Counted from the first letter of the stretch, positions 1 through 6,146 are shown. The stretch: DNA of 8,790 nucleotides from an uncultured Sutterella sp. (GCA_900552545.1 USAL01000073.1:1-8790), one strand, 5' to 3'. Notes: a model not told the origin generated them from the sequence alone. Numbers and translations: made by a program.

Positions 1-501
1 AACGCCAACTCGTGCGATCAGCGCATGGTGAACCACGGCAAGGTGCTTGCCAAGGGCATCGAAGTGCTCTTTCAGAGCGCGCGCCTGGCGGGCTTTTCAT
101 TGACGGGCGGGTACACGCTCACCGACAGCGAAATCAAGGCGGGCGTCGATGCGGGCAAGCGCCCCAACGAACTGCCCCGCCACAGCCTGCAGCTGCGGCT
201 TGACTATCAAAAGGGCGACTTCAACGCCTACGTCAAAAGCAGCTCGAAGTTCGACATGGTCTCCAACAACGCCAAGTCGGGGCCGGGCGAGGGCGTGAAG
301 TACAAGAACTACACGCTGGTCGACGTGGGCGCAAGCTGGCGCATCAACAAGCACCACAAGCTTGCGCTTGCGGTCAACAACGTGCTTGACAAGGACACCG
401 TGCTCTGGGTTGAGAAGGAGGGCGGCTCGGGCGTTGCCAACGCCTACCGGCAGTACCTGGACGGCCGCAACCTGTGGCTTTCCTACACCTACGACTTCTA
501 A
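1..501 (+). CDS. TonB-dependent outer-membrane receptor, C-terminal part (5' end outside window)
   Basis: The reading frame is open from the first base and ends at TAA 499-501, so this is the last ~166 residues of a longer protein; the ATG at 25 is internal. The residues look like the final strands of an outer-membrane beta barrel: alternating polar and hydrophobic stretches, the late-barrel pattern 'YKNYTLVDVGASWRI', then 'LALAVNNVLDKD', and a last strand ending '..LSYTYDF'. The C-terminal aromatic residue is the usual outer-membrane insertion signal. Such receptors bind iron chelates, heme, cobalamin or other ligands at the cell surface and import them using energy from TonB. exbB, exbD and tonB follow directly on the same strand, so this receptor is probably their dedicated client. 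Its plug, TonB box and ligand-binding loops are outside the window, so the substrate cannot be named; an iron-siderophore is inferred from the linkage only. Confidence 0.9.
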   Translation, partial: NANSCDQRMVNHGKVLAKGIEVLFQSARLAGFSLTGGYTLTDSEIKAGVDAGKRPNELPRHSLQLRLDYQKGDFNAYVKSSSKFDMVSNNAKSGPGEGVKYKNYTLVDVGASWRINKHHKLALAVNNVLDKDTVLWVEKEGGSGVANAYRQYLDGRNLWLSYTYDF

Positions 502-536
502 CGCCTCCAACGCCTTTATCGCCTCTATTGCCTTTT
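501..536 (+). repeat. Four degenerate 9-base units between receptor and exbB
   Basis: Starting at the last base of the receptor stop codon, the spacer reads as four consecutive 9-mers: ACGCCTCCA, ACGCCTTTA, TCGCCTCTA and TTGCCTTTT. All share GCCT at the same phase. The block fills almost all of the spacer before the exbB ribosome-binding site. It could be slipped-strand duplication or a pyrimidine-rich leader; no function is shown. Confidence 0.5.
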
Positions 537-543
537 AAGGGAG
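537..543 (+). promoter_or_regulatory. Ribosome-binding site for exbB
   Basis: AAGGGAG lies 10 bases before the ATG at 554, a slightly long but workable spacing. It supports this ATG as the exbB start. The AAGG is also the right arm of the small inverted repeat CCTT-TT-AAGG (531-540); its two-base loop is too tight for a stable hairpin as written. Confidence 0.6.
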
Positions 544-553
544 ACAACACGCC

Positions 554-997
554 ATGGAATTTTTAAAGGAAATCGTCGACTACGTCGTCTTTGCCGTGCT
601 GGGCCTCATGGGATTCATCACCGTGTGGCTCACGATCGAGCGGCTTCTTTTCATGAGGAGCCTTGACAGCACGCGCTACGCCACGCGAGAAGACTATGAG
701 GAGGCGCTCACCAACAACCTCACGACGCTTTACGTGATCTATTCCAACGCGCCCTATGTCGGGCTTCTCGGCACGGTCGTGGGCATCATGATCACCTTCT
801 ACGACATGGGCGCTTCGGGCGCGATCAACGCCTCGGACATCATGACGGGACTGTCGCTTGCGCTCAAGGCGACCGCGCTGGGGCTGGCGGTGGCCATCCC
901 GACGCTCATCGTCTACAACGGCCTGCAGCGGCGCATCAACGTGCTCGCAGCGCGATACAAGGGACCCGCGTCCCGCTATGAGGAGTCCGCGGCATGA
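554..997 (+). CDS. exbB: ExbB, short-type proton-channel subunit of the TonB energising complex
   Basis: ExbB forms, with ExbD, the inner-membrane proton channel that powers TonB (MotA/TolQ/ExbB family). The 147-residue protein has three hydrophobic segments: about residues 9-30, 61-82 and 100-124. The second contains the family motif PYVGLLGTVVGI, and the third contains LALKATALGLAVAIPT, the segment lining the ion path. It is much shorter than E. coli ExbB (~244 residues) because the large cytoplasmic loop after the first segment is reduced. It resembles the compact ExbB form known from Helicobacter and Campylobacter. It lies 52 bases after the receptor gene, and its stop overlaps the exbD start (ATGA at 994-997), so the two are probably translationally coupled. 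A TolQ or MotA identity is less likely, because tonB rather than tolA or motB follows. Confidence 0.93.
   Translation: MEFLKEIVDYVVFAVLGLMGFITVWLTIERLLFMRSLDSTRYATREDYEEALTNNLTTLYVIYSNAPYVGLLGTVVGIMITFYDMGASGAINASDIMTGLSLALKATALGLAVAIPTLIVYNGLQRRINVLAARYKGPASRYEESAA
980..985 (+). promoter_or_regulatory. Ribosome-binding site for exbD, inside exbB
   Basis: GAGGAG sits 8 bases before the exbD ATG at 994, within the last codons of exbB. It fixes the exbD start at the ATGA overlap. Confidence 0.65.
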
Positions 998-1389
998 TCA
1001 GCCTGCCCAAGAAGGAGCCCCTGAACCTCGTGCCCTTCATCGACATCATGCTGGTGCTTCTGGCGATGGTGCTCTCGATTTCGACCTTCATCGCCCGAGG
1101 CGAGATTGCCGTGGCGCTGCCGCAGTCGGAAGCTTCGCACCCGGCCGCGGACGCCGGGCGCTCGCACACGATCAATGTCGACGGCAGCGGCACGGTCTAT
1201 CTTGACGATCAGCCGACCGAGACGGCGGCGCTTGCGGCCTTTGTCGAAAACGTGCCGCGCAACGAGCGCATCGTGCTTCGCATCGACAAGAGCGCGCGGT
1301 TTGAGCACTTCATCGGCGTGGTTGATCTGTTGAAGAAATACCGCCACGAAAACTTCACCATCGCAACGGAAAGAATCCATGGCAGGTGA
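994..1389 (+). CDS. exbD: ExbD, TonB-complex proton-channel subunit
   Basis: ExbD is a single-pass inner-membrane protein that partners ExbB and passes proton-motive force to TonB. The 131-residue protein starts with a short cytoplasmic tail, then the family motif N11-L-V-P14-F-I-D17 leading into the transmembrane helix (about residues 12-34). Asp17 matches the essential membrane aspartate of ExbD/TolR/MotB (Asp25 in E. coli ExbD). The rest is the periplasmic domain, with the usual pattern 'RIVLRIDKSARFEHFIGVVD' near residues 90-110. Length is normal for the family (~130-140). It overlaps exbB by 4 bases, and its 3' end overlaps the upstream tonB start by 11. TolR is the alternative but is disfavoured by the receptor and tonB neighbours. 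Confidence 0.93.
   Translation: MISLPKKEPLNLVPFIDIMLVLLAMVLSISTFIARGEIAVALPQSEASHPAADAGRSHTINVDGSGTVYLDDQPTETAALAAFVENVPRNERIVLRIDKSARFEHFIGVVDLLKKYRHENFTIATERIHGR
1368..1373 (+). promoter_or_regulatory. Ribosome-binding site for tonB, inside exbD
   Basis: GGAAAG lies 5 bases before the ATG at 1379 and supports that start. A competing start exists at ATG 1400, preceded by AGGA (1393-1396) at a tight 3-base spacing; using it would remove the overlap with exbD and shorten TonB by 7 residues. Confidence 0.5.
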
Positions 1390-2272
1390 CGCAGGAAAAA
1401 TGAATGCCGCGGGCGCTGCGCTTCTTGCGGGCGAACACGGCCGCCGCATGCGCGTGTCGCTCTTTCTCGCCATCGGGCTCTATCTCCCCTTGCTCGGTGC
1501 GGCGCTCTGGCGCATCCCGCCGGTTGCCTTTACGAGCGCAGGCGACTCCTCGACGATGTCGATTGCGTTTGCGCAGATCGCTTCGGCAACAGGCGGCGGA
1601 CAAGCCGCTCTACAGGCGCTTCAGCATGCCCGCGAAGAAACGCCGGTCGAAACGGCTGCGGAGCCGGTTTCAGAGGCAAAGTCGGTTCCCGAACCCGTCG
1701 CCGAGCCCGCGCCTGTGGTCAAGGCGGCCGACAAGATGACCGACATGGCGCCCGCTCCTCGCAGCGCCGTGCCGACAAAGCCGCCGGTCAAGACCGTGAG
1801 CAAGTCGATCAACAAAGCTCCGACGAAAGCGCCCGACAAAGCACCGGATTCCCCGGCAAAGGCAGTCGCCGCACCCGAATCCAAACAGAAATCCCCGCCC
1901 GGACATGTGGTCTCGGGGACTGCAGCCGCGGAAGCGGCGCCAGCGCCCGCAAGTGCAGGCGAATCAGGCGTTGCCACGCTGGTGGCGGGCGAGACGAACG
2001 ACCCGTTTCTTGCCCTGGTGCGGCGCCGGGTTGAGGGCAACGTCGAGTATCCGCGCAAGGCGCGCATGATGCGCATTGAAGGCAGAAGCGTCGTGCAGTT
2101 CGTGGTGGCCTCCGACGGGGCGCTCACCGACCTCAGGATCTACGAAGGTTCGGGCGATGCGCTTTTGGACAACGCGGCCTTGAGCGCGATTCGTCGGGCG
2201 CAGCCCGAGTGGGGCGCCCCTGGGCGCGTCGTGCGCCTGCGCTTTCCGATTGAATTTCGCTTGAGGCGATAA
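1379..2272 (+). CDS. tonB: TonB, periplasm-spanning energy transducer
   Basis: TonB links the ExbB/ExbD channel to outer-membrane receptors. The 297-residue protein has the classic three-part layout. One N-terminal transmembrane anchor (about residues 25-46) follows a basic HGRRMR stretch. A long extended linker rich in Ala, Pro, Lys and Glu (about 86-200) has many KAP/KPP-like and EP repeats suited to crossing the periplasm. The C-terminal domain (about 208-297) holds the conserved Y224-P225 and the segment 'RIEGRSVVQFVVASDGALTD', followed by 'LDNAALSAIRRAQP', typical of the TonB fold that binds the receptor's TonB box. It is the last gene of the receptor-exbB-exbD-tonB series; recJ converges from the other strand 62 bases later. 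A shorter start at 1400 is possible. The anchor lacks a clear match to the SHLS-type motif of E. coli TonB, a common variation. Confidence 0.93.
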   Translation: MAGDAGKMNAAGAALLAGEHGRRMRVSLFLAIGLYLPLLGAALWRIPPVAFTSAGDSSTMSIAFAQIASATGGGQAALQALQHAREETPVETAAEPVSEAKSVPEPVAEPAPVVKAADKMTDMAPAPRSAVPTKPPVKTVSKSINKAPTKAPDKAPDSPAKAVAAPESKQKSPPGHVVSGTAAAEAAPAPASAGESGVATLVAGETNDPFLALVRRRVEGNVEYPRKARMMRIEGRSVVQFVVASDGALTDLRIYEGSGDALLDNAALSAIRRAQPEWGAPGRVVRLRFPIEFRLRR

Positions 2273-2304
2273 GGGGTTGAAGGCTGGGGAGATGGGGCAC
2301 GGGG
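2273..2304 (+). other. Putative four-tier G-quadruplex motif just after tonB
   Basis: Four runs of exactly four G occur at 2273-2276, 2286-2289, 2294-2297 and 2301-2304, with loops of 9, 4 and 3 bases. The first G follows the tonB stop directly. This fits the general G-quadruplex pattern on the + strand, so it would be present in the tonB mRNA 3' end. No U-run hairpin terminator is seen in the gap to recJ (2273-2334), so the motif may mark the end of the transcript. Function is inferred only. Confidence 0.5.
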
Positions 2305-2334
2305 CCGAAGAAAGAGCCCGTAGGCGCCCGCTCC

Positions 2335-4032
2335 TTATTCCTCAACCGCTTCGACCACGAGCTGCACCGAGCGGCGGCCCATGAACTCGTTGATCTCGGG
2401 CCGGTACGCAAGCCTTGCGTGCGAGGCGATCGGCGTGCTGCGCCGAAAGAAGATCGCCTCAAAGCGGTTGCCCGCGAGGTCGACGACGAGCTTCAGGTGG
2501 GCGTCCTTCAGTACGCGCTGCGAGACGACGGTGAAGTCGTTGGCAAAAAGCGGCCGCTCAAAGCCCTGTCCCCAGATGCGCTCGCGCATGGCGTCGACCA
2601 ACGCAAAGGAGATTTCTTCTGGCGACAGCGCCCCGTCGACGTACACCACGCGGTCAAAGACCTCGGGGTCGGTCGTCTCCTTGACGGCGGCTTCAAAAAG
2701 CTTGGCAAAGCGCTCAAGGTTGGCGGCCTTGATCGTGAGGCCCGCGGCCATCGCGTGGCCGCCGAAGCGCTCGATCACGTCGGGGGCGTGCTTGCTCACC
2801 CAGTCGAGAGTGTCGCGCAGATGAATGCCCTCGATCGAGCGCCCCGAGCCCTTCAAAAGGTCGTGGTCGTCGCGTGCAAAGGCAATCACCGGGCGATGCG
2901 TGCGCTCCTTGAGGCGGCTTGCCACAAGGCCCACCACGCCCTGATGCCAGTCCTCTTCAAAAAGGGTGATCGTGGCGTGGTGACGCCAGTCCATGCTGCT
3001 CAAGCGTTCGACGGCATCAAGCTGCATGCTGTCTTCGAGGCCCCGGCGCTCGCGGTTGAGGTTTTCAAGCTCCTGCGCGCAGCGGCGCGCCGTCTCGGGA
3101 TCGTCAGCGAGAAGACACTCGATGCCTACGCCCATTTCGGTCAGGCGCCCTGCGGCGTTGATGCGCGGCGCAATGGCAAAGGAGAAGTCGCGCGCCGTGG
3201 CCTGCGTGATGTCGCGTCCTGCGACCTCAAAGAGCGCCTTGATGCCCGCAAAGGCAAGCCCCCTGCGCACGCGCGAGAGCCCCTGCGCGACAAGCACGCG
3301 GTTGTTGTGGTCGAGCTTGACGACGTCGGCGACGGTGCCAAGCGCCACGAGGTCGCTCAAGCGATCAAGCCGCGGCTGCGTCGCCTGCGTATAGACCCCG
3401 CGGCGGCGCAGCTCGGCGCGAAGAGCCAAAAGAACGTAGAACATCACCCCGCAGCCTGCCAGGGCCTTGCTCGGGAAGGTGCTTCCGGAGACGTTGGGGT
3501 TGACGATGCAGGCAGCTTCAGGCAGTGCATCGCCCGGCAGGTGATGGTCGGTGATGATGACGTCGATGCCGAGCTCCCGGGCGCGCCTGACACCCTCGAC
3601 GCTAGCAATGCCGTTGTCGACGGTGATGATGAGATCGGGCTTGGGGTCGGCGCCCGCGGCAAGATCGACGATGGCGGGCGTGAGCCCGTAGCCGAACTTG
3701 AAGCGGTCCGGGACGATGTAGTTCACCGTCAAGCCCATCATCGTGAGGCCGCGTACGGCAATCGCGCAGGCCGTGGCGCCGTCGCAGTCGTAGTCGGCAA
3801 CGACGGTGATGCGGCGCCGGGCGGCGATGGCGTCGGCCAAAAGCGAAGCCGCGCAGTTTGCGCCCTCGAGCATCGAGGGCGCAAGCATCGAGCGCCAGTC
3901 TTCAAGCAGATCCTCTGGGCCGCGGATGCCGCGCGCGGCAAGCGCCTGCGCGATCGGGCGCAGGATGCCCGCGTGCTCAAGCCGCTCGCTCGTGATCTTG
4001 TCGTAGGGTCTTAAGGCAAAGCGCGTGTTCAC
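2335..4032 (-). CDS. recJ: RecJ, single-strand-DNA-specific 5'-3' exonuclease
   Basis: RecJ degrades single-stranded DNA 5'-3' and works in RecFOR recombination repair, mismatch repair and base-excision repair. At 565 residues it is full length (E. coli ~577). The DHH-superfamily metal-binding motifs are all present: D80-Y-D-C-D-G85, 'IITVDNG' around D139, T161-D-H-H164, and D236 in 'LGTVADVV'. The arginine motif 'RINAAGRL' (290-297) is also there. The DHHA1 part shows 'WHQGVVGLVASRL' (362-374), GSGRS (395-399) and 'RFGGHAMAAGL' with GGH at 424-426. An OB-type domain should occupy the C-terminus. The start is GTG at 4032-4030, overlapping the upstream TGA as GTGA, with GGAGG 6 bases ahead; this strongly supports the start and coupling to the RpfE-type gene. 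A 12-base-arm palindrome lies over codons ~50-59. Confidence 0.97.
   Translation of the reverse strand: MNTRFALRPYDKITSERLEHAGILRPIAQALAARGIRGPEDLLEDWRSMLAPSMLEGANCAASLLADAIAARRRITVVADYDCDGATACAIAVRGLTMMGLTVNYIVPDRFKFGYGLTPAIVDLAAGADPKPDLIITVDNGIASVEGVRRARELGIDVIITDHHLPGDALPEAACIVNPNVSGSTFPSKALAGCGVMFYVLLALRAELRRRGVYTQATQPRLDRLSDLVALGTVADVVKLDHNNRVLVAQGLSRVRRGLAFAGIKALFEVAGRDITQATARDFSFAIAPRINAAGRLTEMGVGIECLLADDPETARRCAQELENLNRERRGLEDSMQLDAVERLSSMDWRHHATITLFEEDWHQGVVGLVASRLKERTHRPVIAFARDDHDLLKGSGRSIEGIHLRDTLDWVSKHAPDVIERFGGHAMAAGLTIKAANLERFAKLFEAAVKETTDPEVFDRVVYVDGALSPEEISFALVDAMRERIWGQGFERPLFANDFTVVSQRVLKDAHLKLVVDLAGNRFEAIFFRRSTPIASHARLAYRPEINEFMGRRSVQLVVEAVEE
3858..3884. repeat. Perfect 12-base-arm palindrome inside recJ
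   Basis: The left arm TTGCGCCCTCGA (3858-3869) and the right arm TCGAGGGCGCAA (3873-3884) are exact reverse complements around a 3-base centre, GCA. The structure lies over recJ codons ~50-59 and would fold as a strong hairpin in the recJ message. A near-direct repeat, AGCATCGAG followed by GCGC or CGCC, overlaps it (3869-3882 and 3884-3896). That repeat is partly explained by a repeated Ser-Met-Leu / Pro-Ser-Met-Leu peptide. Confidence 0.75.
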
Positions 4033-5147
4033 AAGGCGCCTCCATCACGGGCGGTGTCGGCGGCGGTGTTTACGGTGTTCGACATGGGGTCCTGGAAGAT
4101 CCAGCTTGCGGCGGCAACCTTCCTGCCGCCCGCAAGGCGCGCCAGAAGCGAGCGCGGATTGTTGTTCTTCTTGACAAGCGTCATCGTCATCGTCTCGCCG
4201 CACCCCACGAGCACCGCATGGTCGCACCCCTTCTTGCGTGCTGCCTGCGACAGAACGACGATCTGCTCGACCACGCCCTCAAGGCGCGATTCCCAAAGCG
4301 CCCAGTTGCGCGCGAGCCACGGCTCGTAGAGCGCGTCGAGCACTGCGATGCATTCGCCGTCTGGCGCGTCCGACGGCCACTGCTGGGCGTTCGTGATGTG
4401 CCCCAAGCGATGGTTGAGAATGCCCGCGGCAAGCGCCCAGCCCGTGATGGCGTCGATGTCGGTGAGAACGCTTCGAATCTTCGTGGGAGGATAAAAGTTG
4501 CTGTAGCAGCCGCCCCCTGAAATCCAGAGCGCATTGATGGGGGTGCCGGCGCTTGTGAGCGCGGCTGAGGCAAGCGCGGCGTTCAATTCGTTCATGTCGC
4601 GCACGGCGGCGTCGACCGCCGAGGCGTCTTCGGTCGAAGCCGCAAGGTCGACGCGGGCATCGGGCGCGTGGCCCGAGAGCGCCTCAAAGGGGCGCGCCGC
4701 AACGCCCCAGGGGCGCTTGCGGGTGAGAAAAAGCGTCCGGTCCCAGCGCTGCAGCTGAAAGCCGTGCTCGCGCAAGGGGACCGTCATGGCGCAGGCAAAG
4801 GCTTCGACCGCCTCGTCGGTCAAGGGGTCGACCGCGGCAAGGCGCCCTTCGTCGTCGGCGTGCGCGAGCGTGAGCGACCAGACTTCGTTGGCCAACTGCG
4901 GCCCCTGGTTCACCGACCAGACATAGGGCGCGGTCACAAAGGGCAGCGCCCGGCGGCAGAGCACCGACCAGGCCCAGATGAGATGCACCGAACGCGAAAA
5001 GGGCAGCGCCCCGAAGTCCTGTCGAATCGGCGCCTCAATGAGGCTTTTCGAGAGCTTGTCGGCCGTTTCAAGCGAGCAGGTGCTGATGGCGCTTTTTGCC
5101 TCGGTGGGCAGAATCAGACCGGGAATCAAGAAATACACCTGCTGCAT
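4029..5147 (-). CDS. RpfE-type / COG4255 protein of unknown function, upstream of recJ
   Basis: This 372-residue protein has no established biochemical role that I can name. It resembles the family annotated in beta- and gammaproteobacteria as 'RpfE-type regulatory protein' or, by weak analogy, 'phosphoglycerate mutase' (COG4255), often encoded next to recJ. Family marks are the N-terminal 'VYFLIPGLILP' (residues 4-14), an 'RDMNELNAAL' segment near 183-192, and the diagnostic 'PINALWISGGG' ending at 213, comparable to the PIN-x-LW-x-x-GGG signature. There is no signal peptide or clear membrane segment, so it is probably cytoplasmic. Its TGA overlaps the recJ GTG, implying a two-gene operon and perhaps a role linked to DNA repair; that link is inference. 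The ATG at 5147 has only a weak ribosome-binding site, but the family-like N-terminus supports it. Confidence 0.75.
   Translation of the reverse strand: MQQVYFLIPGLILPTEAKSAISTCSLETADKLSKSLIEAPIRQDFGALPFSRSVHLIWAWSVLCRRALPFVTAPYVWSVNQGPQLANEVWSLTLAHADDEGRLAAVDPLTDEAVEAFACAMTVPLREHGFQLQRWDRTLFLTRKRPWGVAARPFEALSGHAPDARVDLAASTEDASAVDAAVRDMNELNAALASAALTSAGTPINALWISGGGCYSNFYPPTKIRSVLTDIDAITGWALAAGILNHRLGHITNAQQWPSDAPDGECIAVLDALYEPWLARNWALWESRLEGVVEQIVVLSQAARKKGCDHAVLVGCGETMTMTLVKKNNNPRSLLARLAGGRKVAAASWIFQDPMSNTVNTAADTARDGGAL
4039..4043 (-). promoter_or_regulatory. Strong ribosome-binding site for recJ
   Basis: On the minus strand GGAGG lies 6 bases before the GTG start of recJ, within the last codons of the upstream RpfE-type gene. 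It decides the non-ATG start. Confidence 0.75.
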
Positions 5148-5193
5148 GGCAAAGCTCGAGGCAAAAAAGGGTGAAGGACGCGTCAGCCGGAGA

Positions 5194-5217
5194 GGGAGGT
5201 TAAAAAGAGGACCTCCC
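5194..5217. repeat. 7-base inverted repeat upstream of the RpfE-type gene
   Basis: GGGAGGT (5194-5200) and ACCTCCC (5211-5217) are exact reverse complements separated by 10 bases. The element lies 47-70 bases upstream of the RpfE-type ATG. It could be an operator or a leader hairpin. The purine-rich arm resembles a ribosome-binding site but lies too far upstream to serve that start. Confidence 0.5.
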
Positions 5218-5240
5218 CGATCCCGGCCGGCGCACTAGGC

Positions 5241-5290
5241 CCCGCGTACGAGATCGCACGAAGCCGCACGAGGTCGTATGAGGTTAAAAG
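5241..5290. repeat. Degenerate 10-base tandem repeat, about five units
   Basis: Consecutive 10-mers on the + strand are CCCGCGTACG, AGATCGCACG, AAGCCGCACG, AGGTCGTATG and AGGTTAAAAG. The first four share CG-Y-A-Y-G at positions 5-10; the fifth keeps only the AGGT start and final G. The period matches one helical turn, so units would face the same side of the DNA. It lies about 95-145 bases before the RpfE-type start. Confidence 0.5.
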
Positions 5291-5360
5291 GCCAAAATTT
5301 CGCCGCGCATGTCGGGGCCTGCATCCGCCTTGGACATCCGCGGCGGTAAAACATCGTCGA

Positions 5361-5380
5361 CCGTCAAGCGAGGCCGTCAA
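5361..5380 (-). promoter_or_regulatory. Two TTGACGG boxes, possible -35 elements
   Basis: On the minus strand TTGACGG occurs twice (5380-5374 and 5367-5361), 13 bases apart. The upstream copy could serve as a -35 element, with GACGAT 16 bases later as a weak -10 (matching TATAAT only at positions 2, 5 and 6). This would give a long leader of roughly 200 bases for the RpfE-type gene. A paired activator site is an equally good reading. Confidence 0.25.
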
Positions 5381-5453
5381 AGTGTGATTCGGGACGATGA
5401 GGCCCGGAACCAGAAGCTAGCCGTTCGCGGCGGTCGCGATGTTGCCAAAAGAC

Positions 5454-6125
5454 TCAGAGGCCGTCGTTGGGCTTGATGCCTGCGCCGAGAACGACGCGCA
5501 TCAGATCGGCCACGGTGCCCGAATTGGTCTTGTCCATGATCGAGGCGCGGTGCGCTTCGACCGTCTTGATCGAGATGCCAAGGTCGTCGGCGATCTGCTT
5601 GTTGAGGCGCCCAGCGGTGATGCGCTCGAGCACCTGCTGCTCGCGCGCGGTGAGCTTGCGCAGAAGCGCCTCGTTGAGGCTGCGGCGCTCGTTGCGCACG
5701 CGCCGCTCGCGGGCTTCCTGCAGCATGCGCTCGACCTGCTGCTTCAGGGCGGCCTGGTCAAAGGGCTTTTCGATGAAGTCGACGGCGCCCTTCTTGAGGG
5801 CGTTCACCGCCATCGGCACGTCGCCGTGGCCGGTGATGAAGATGATCGGCAGATCGGCGTTGCGGGCGATGAGGTGCTCCTGCACCTCGAGGCCGCTCAT
5901 TCCGTTCATGCGAACGTCGAGCAGCAGCACGGCGATCGCAAACGGATCGTACTTGGCGATGAAGCTCTCGCCGCTGTCGTAGAGCTCCACCTTGTAGTCG
6001 CTTGCTTCAAGCAGCCAGCGGATGGAGTCGCGAACGGCCTCATCGTCATCGACAACATAAACGGTTCCGAGAGTCTGGTTGGATTCGGTAGGCGTCGCAG
6101 CGCTTGAGTAATTGGAAAAAGGCAT
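5454..6125 (-). CDS. Response regulator, FixJ/DctR type (receiver plus LuxR-type helix-turn-helix)
   Basis: This cytoplasmic transcription factor is switched by phosphorylation. The 223-residue protein has a receiver domain at about residues 20-135 with acidic D27 and D28, phospho-acceptor D70 ('LLLDVRMNGMSG'), T98 in 'IFITGHGD', and K120 in 'FIEKPF'. The C-terminal LuxR/FixJ helix-turn-helix (about 150-215) shows 'LTAREQQVLERITAGRLNKQIA' split across the first helices, then the recognition segment 'ISIKTVEAHRASIMDK'. Length and the ITGHGD/P-M-A-V-x-A-x-K signatures fit FixJ, TodT and DctR relatives. It lies 21 bases downstream of the histidine kinase gene on the same strand, so that kinase is its probable partner. 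GGGAAG 5 or so bases before the ATG at 6125 supports this start. Target genes are not in the window. Confidence 0.94.
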   Translation of the reverse strand: MPFSNYSSAATPTESNQTLGTVYVVDDDEAVRDSIRWLLEASDYKVELYDSGESFIAKYDPFAIAVLLLDVRMNGMSGLEVQEHLIARNADLPIIFITGHGDVPMAVNALKKGAVDFIEKPFDQAALKQQVERMLQEARERRVRNERRSLNEALLRKLTAREQQVLERITAGRLNKQIADDLGISIKTVEAHRASIMDKTNSGTVADLMRVVLGAGIKPNDGL

Positions 6126-6130
6126 AGATA

Positions 6131-6138
6131 CTTCCCGC
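6131..6138 (-). promoter_or_regulatory. Ribosome-binding site for the response regulator
   Basis: On the minus strand GCGGGAAG ends 5 bases before the ATG at 6125 and lies in the short kinase-regulator gap. It supports the chosen start, so no upstream extension is needed. Confidence 0.55.
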
Positions 6139-6146
6139 TTTTTGTT

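Larger units (their letters stand above)
5148..5453. other. 306-base non-coding region upstream of the RpfE-type gene and recJ
   Basis: The region lies between the response-regulator stop and the RpfE-type start, both genes being on the minus strand. It should hold the end of the two-component transcript and the promoter of the downstream pair. It contains a 10-base-period repeat (5241-5290), an inverted repeat (5194-5217), an AT-richer patch (about 5281-5300) and two TTGACGG boxes. I see no tRNA or other RNA gene and no clear hairpin-plus-T-run terminator. A 65-codon minus-strand frame at 5183-5380 has no recognisable features and is probably not a gene. Confidence 0.6.

Noticed and set aside
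2273..2347. Inverted pair GGTTGA / TCAACC at the ends of tonB and recJ as a shared terminator
   Set aside because: The 6-base arms are separated by more than 60 bases and there is no T-run; the match is probably chance.
2419..4014. Long + strand open frame (531 codons) opposite recJ
   Set aside because: It is antisense to a clear full-length recJ and has low-complexity Arg/Ala/Gly-rich composition expected from GC-rich shadow frames; no motif is recognisable.
5183..5380. 65-codon minus-strand frame in the intergenic region
   Set aside because: It has no family resemblance or ribosome-binding site, and it spans the repeat and inverted-repeat elements.
5400..5453. Rho-independent terminator after the response regulator
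   Set aside because: Several short GC-rich matches were seen on the minus strand, but none has a good stem followed by a T-run.
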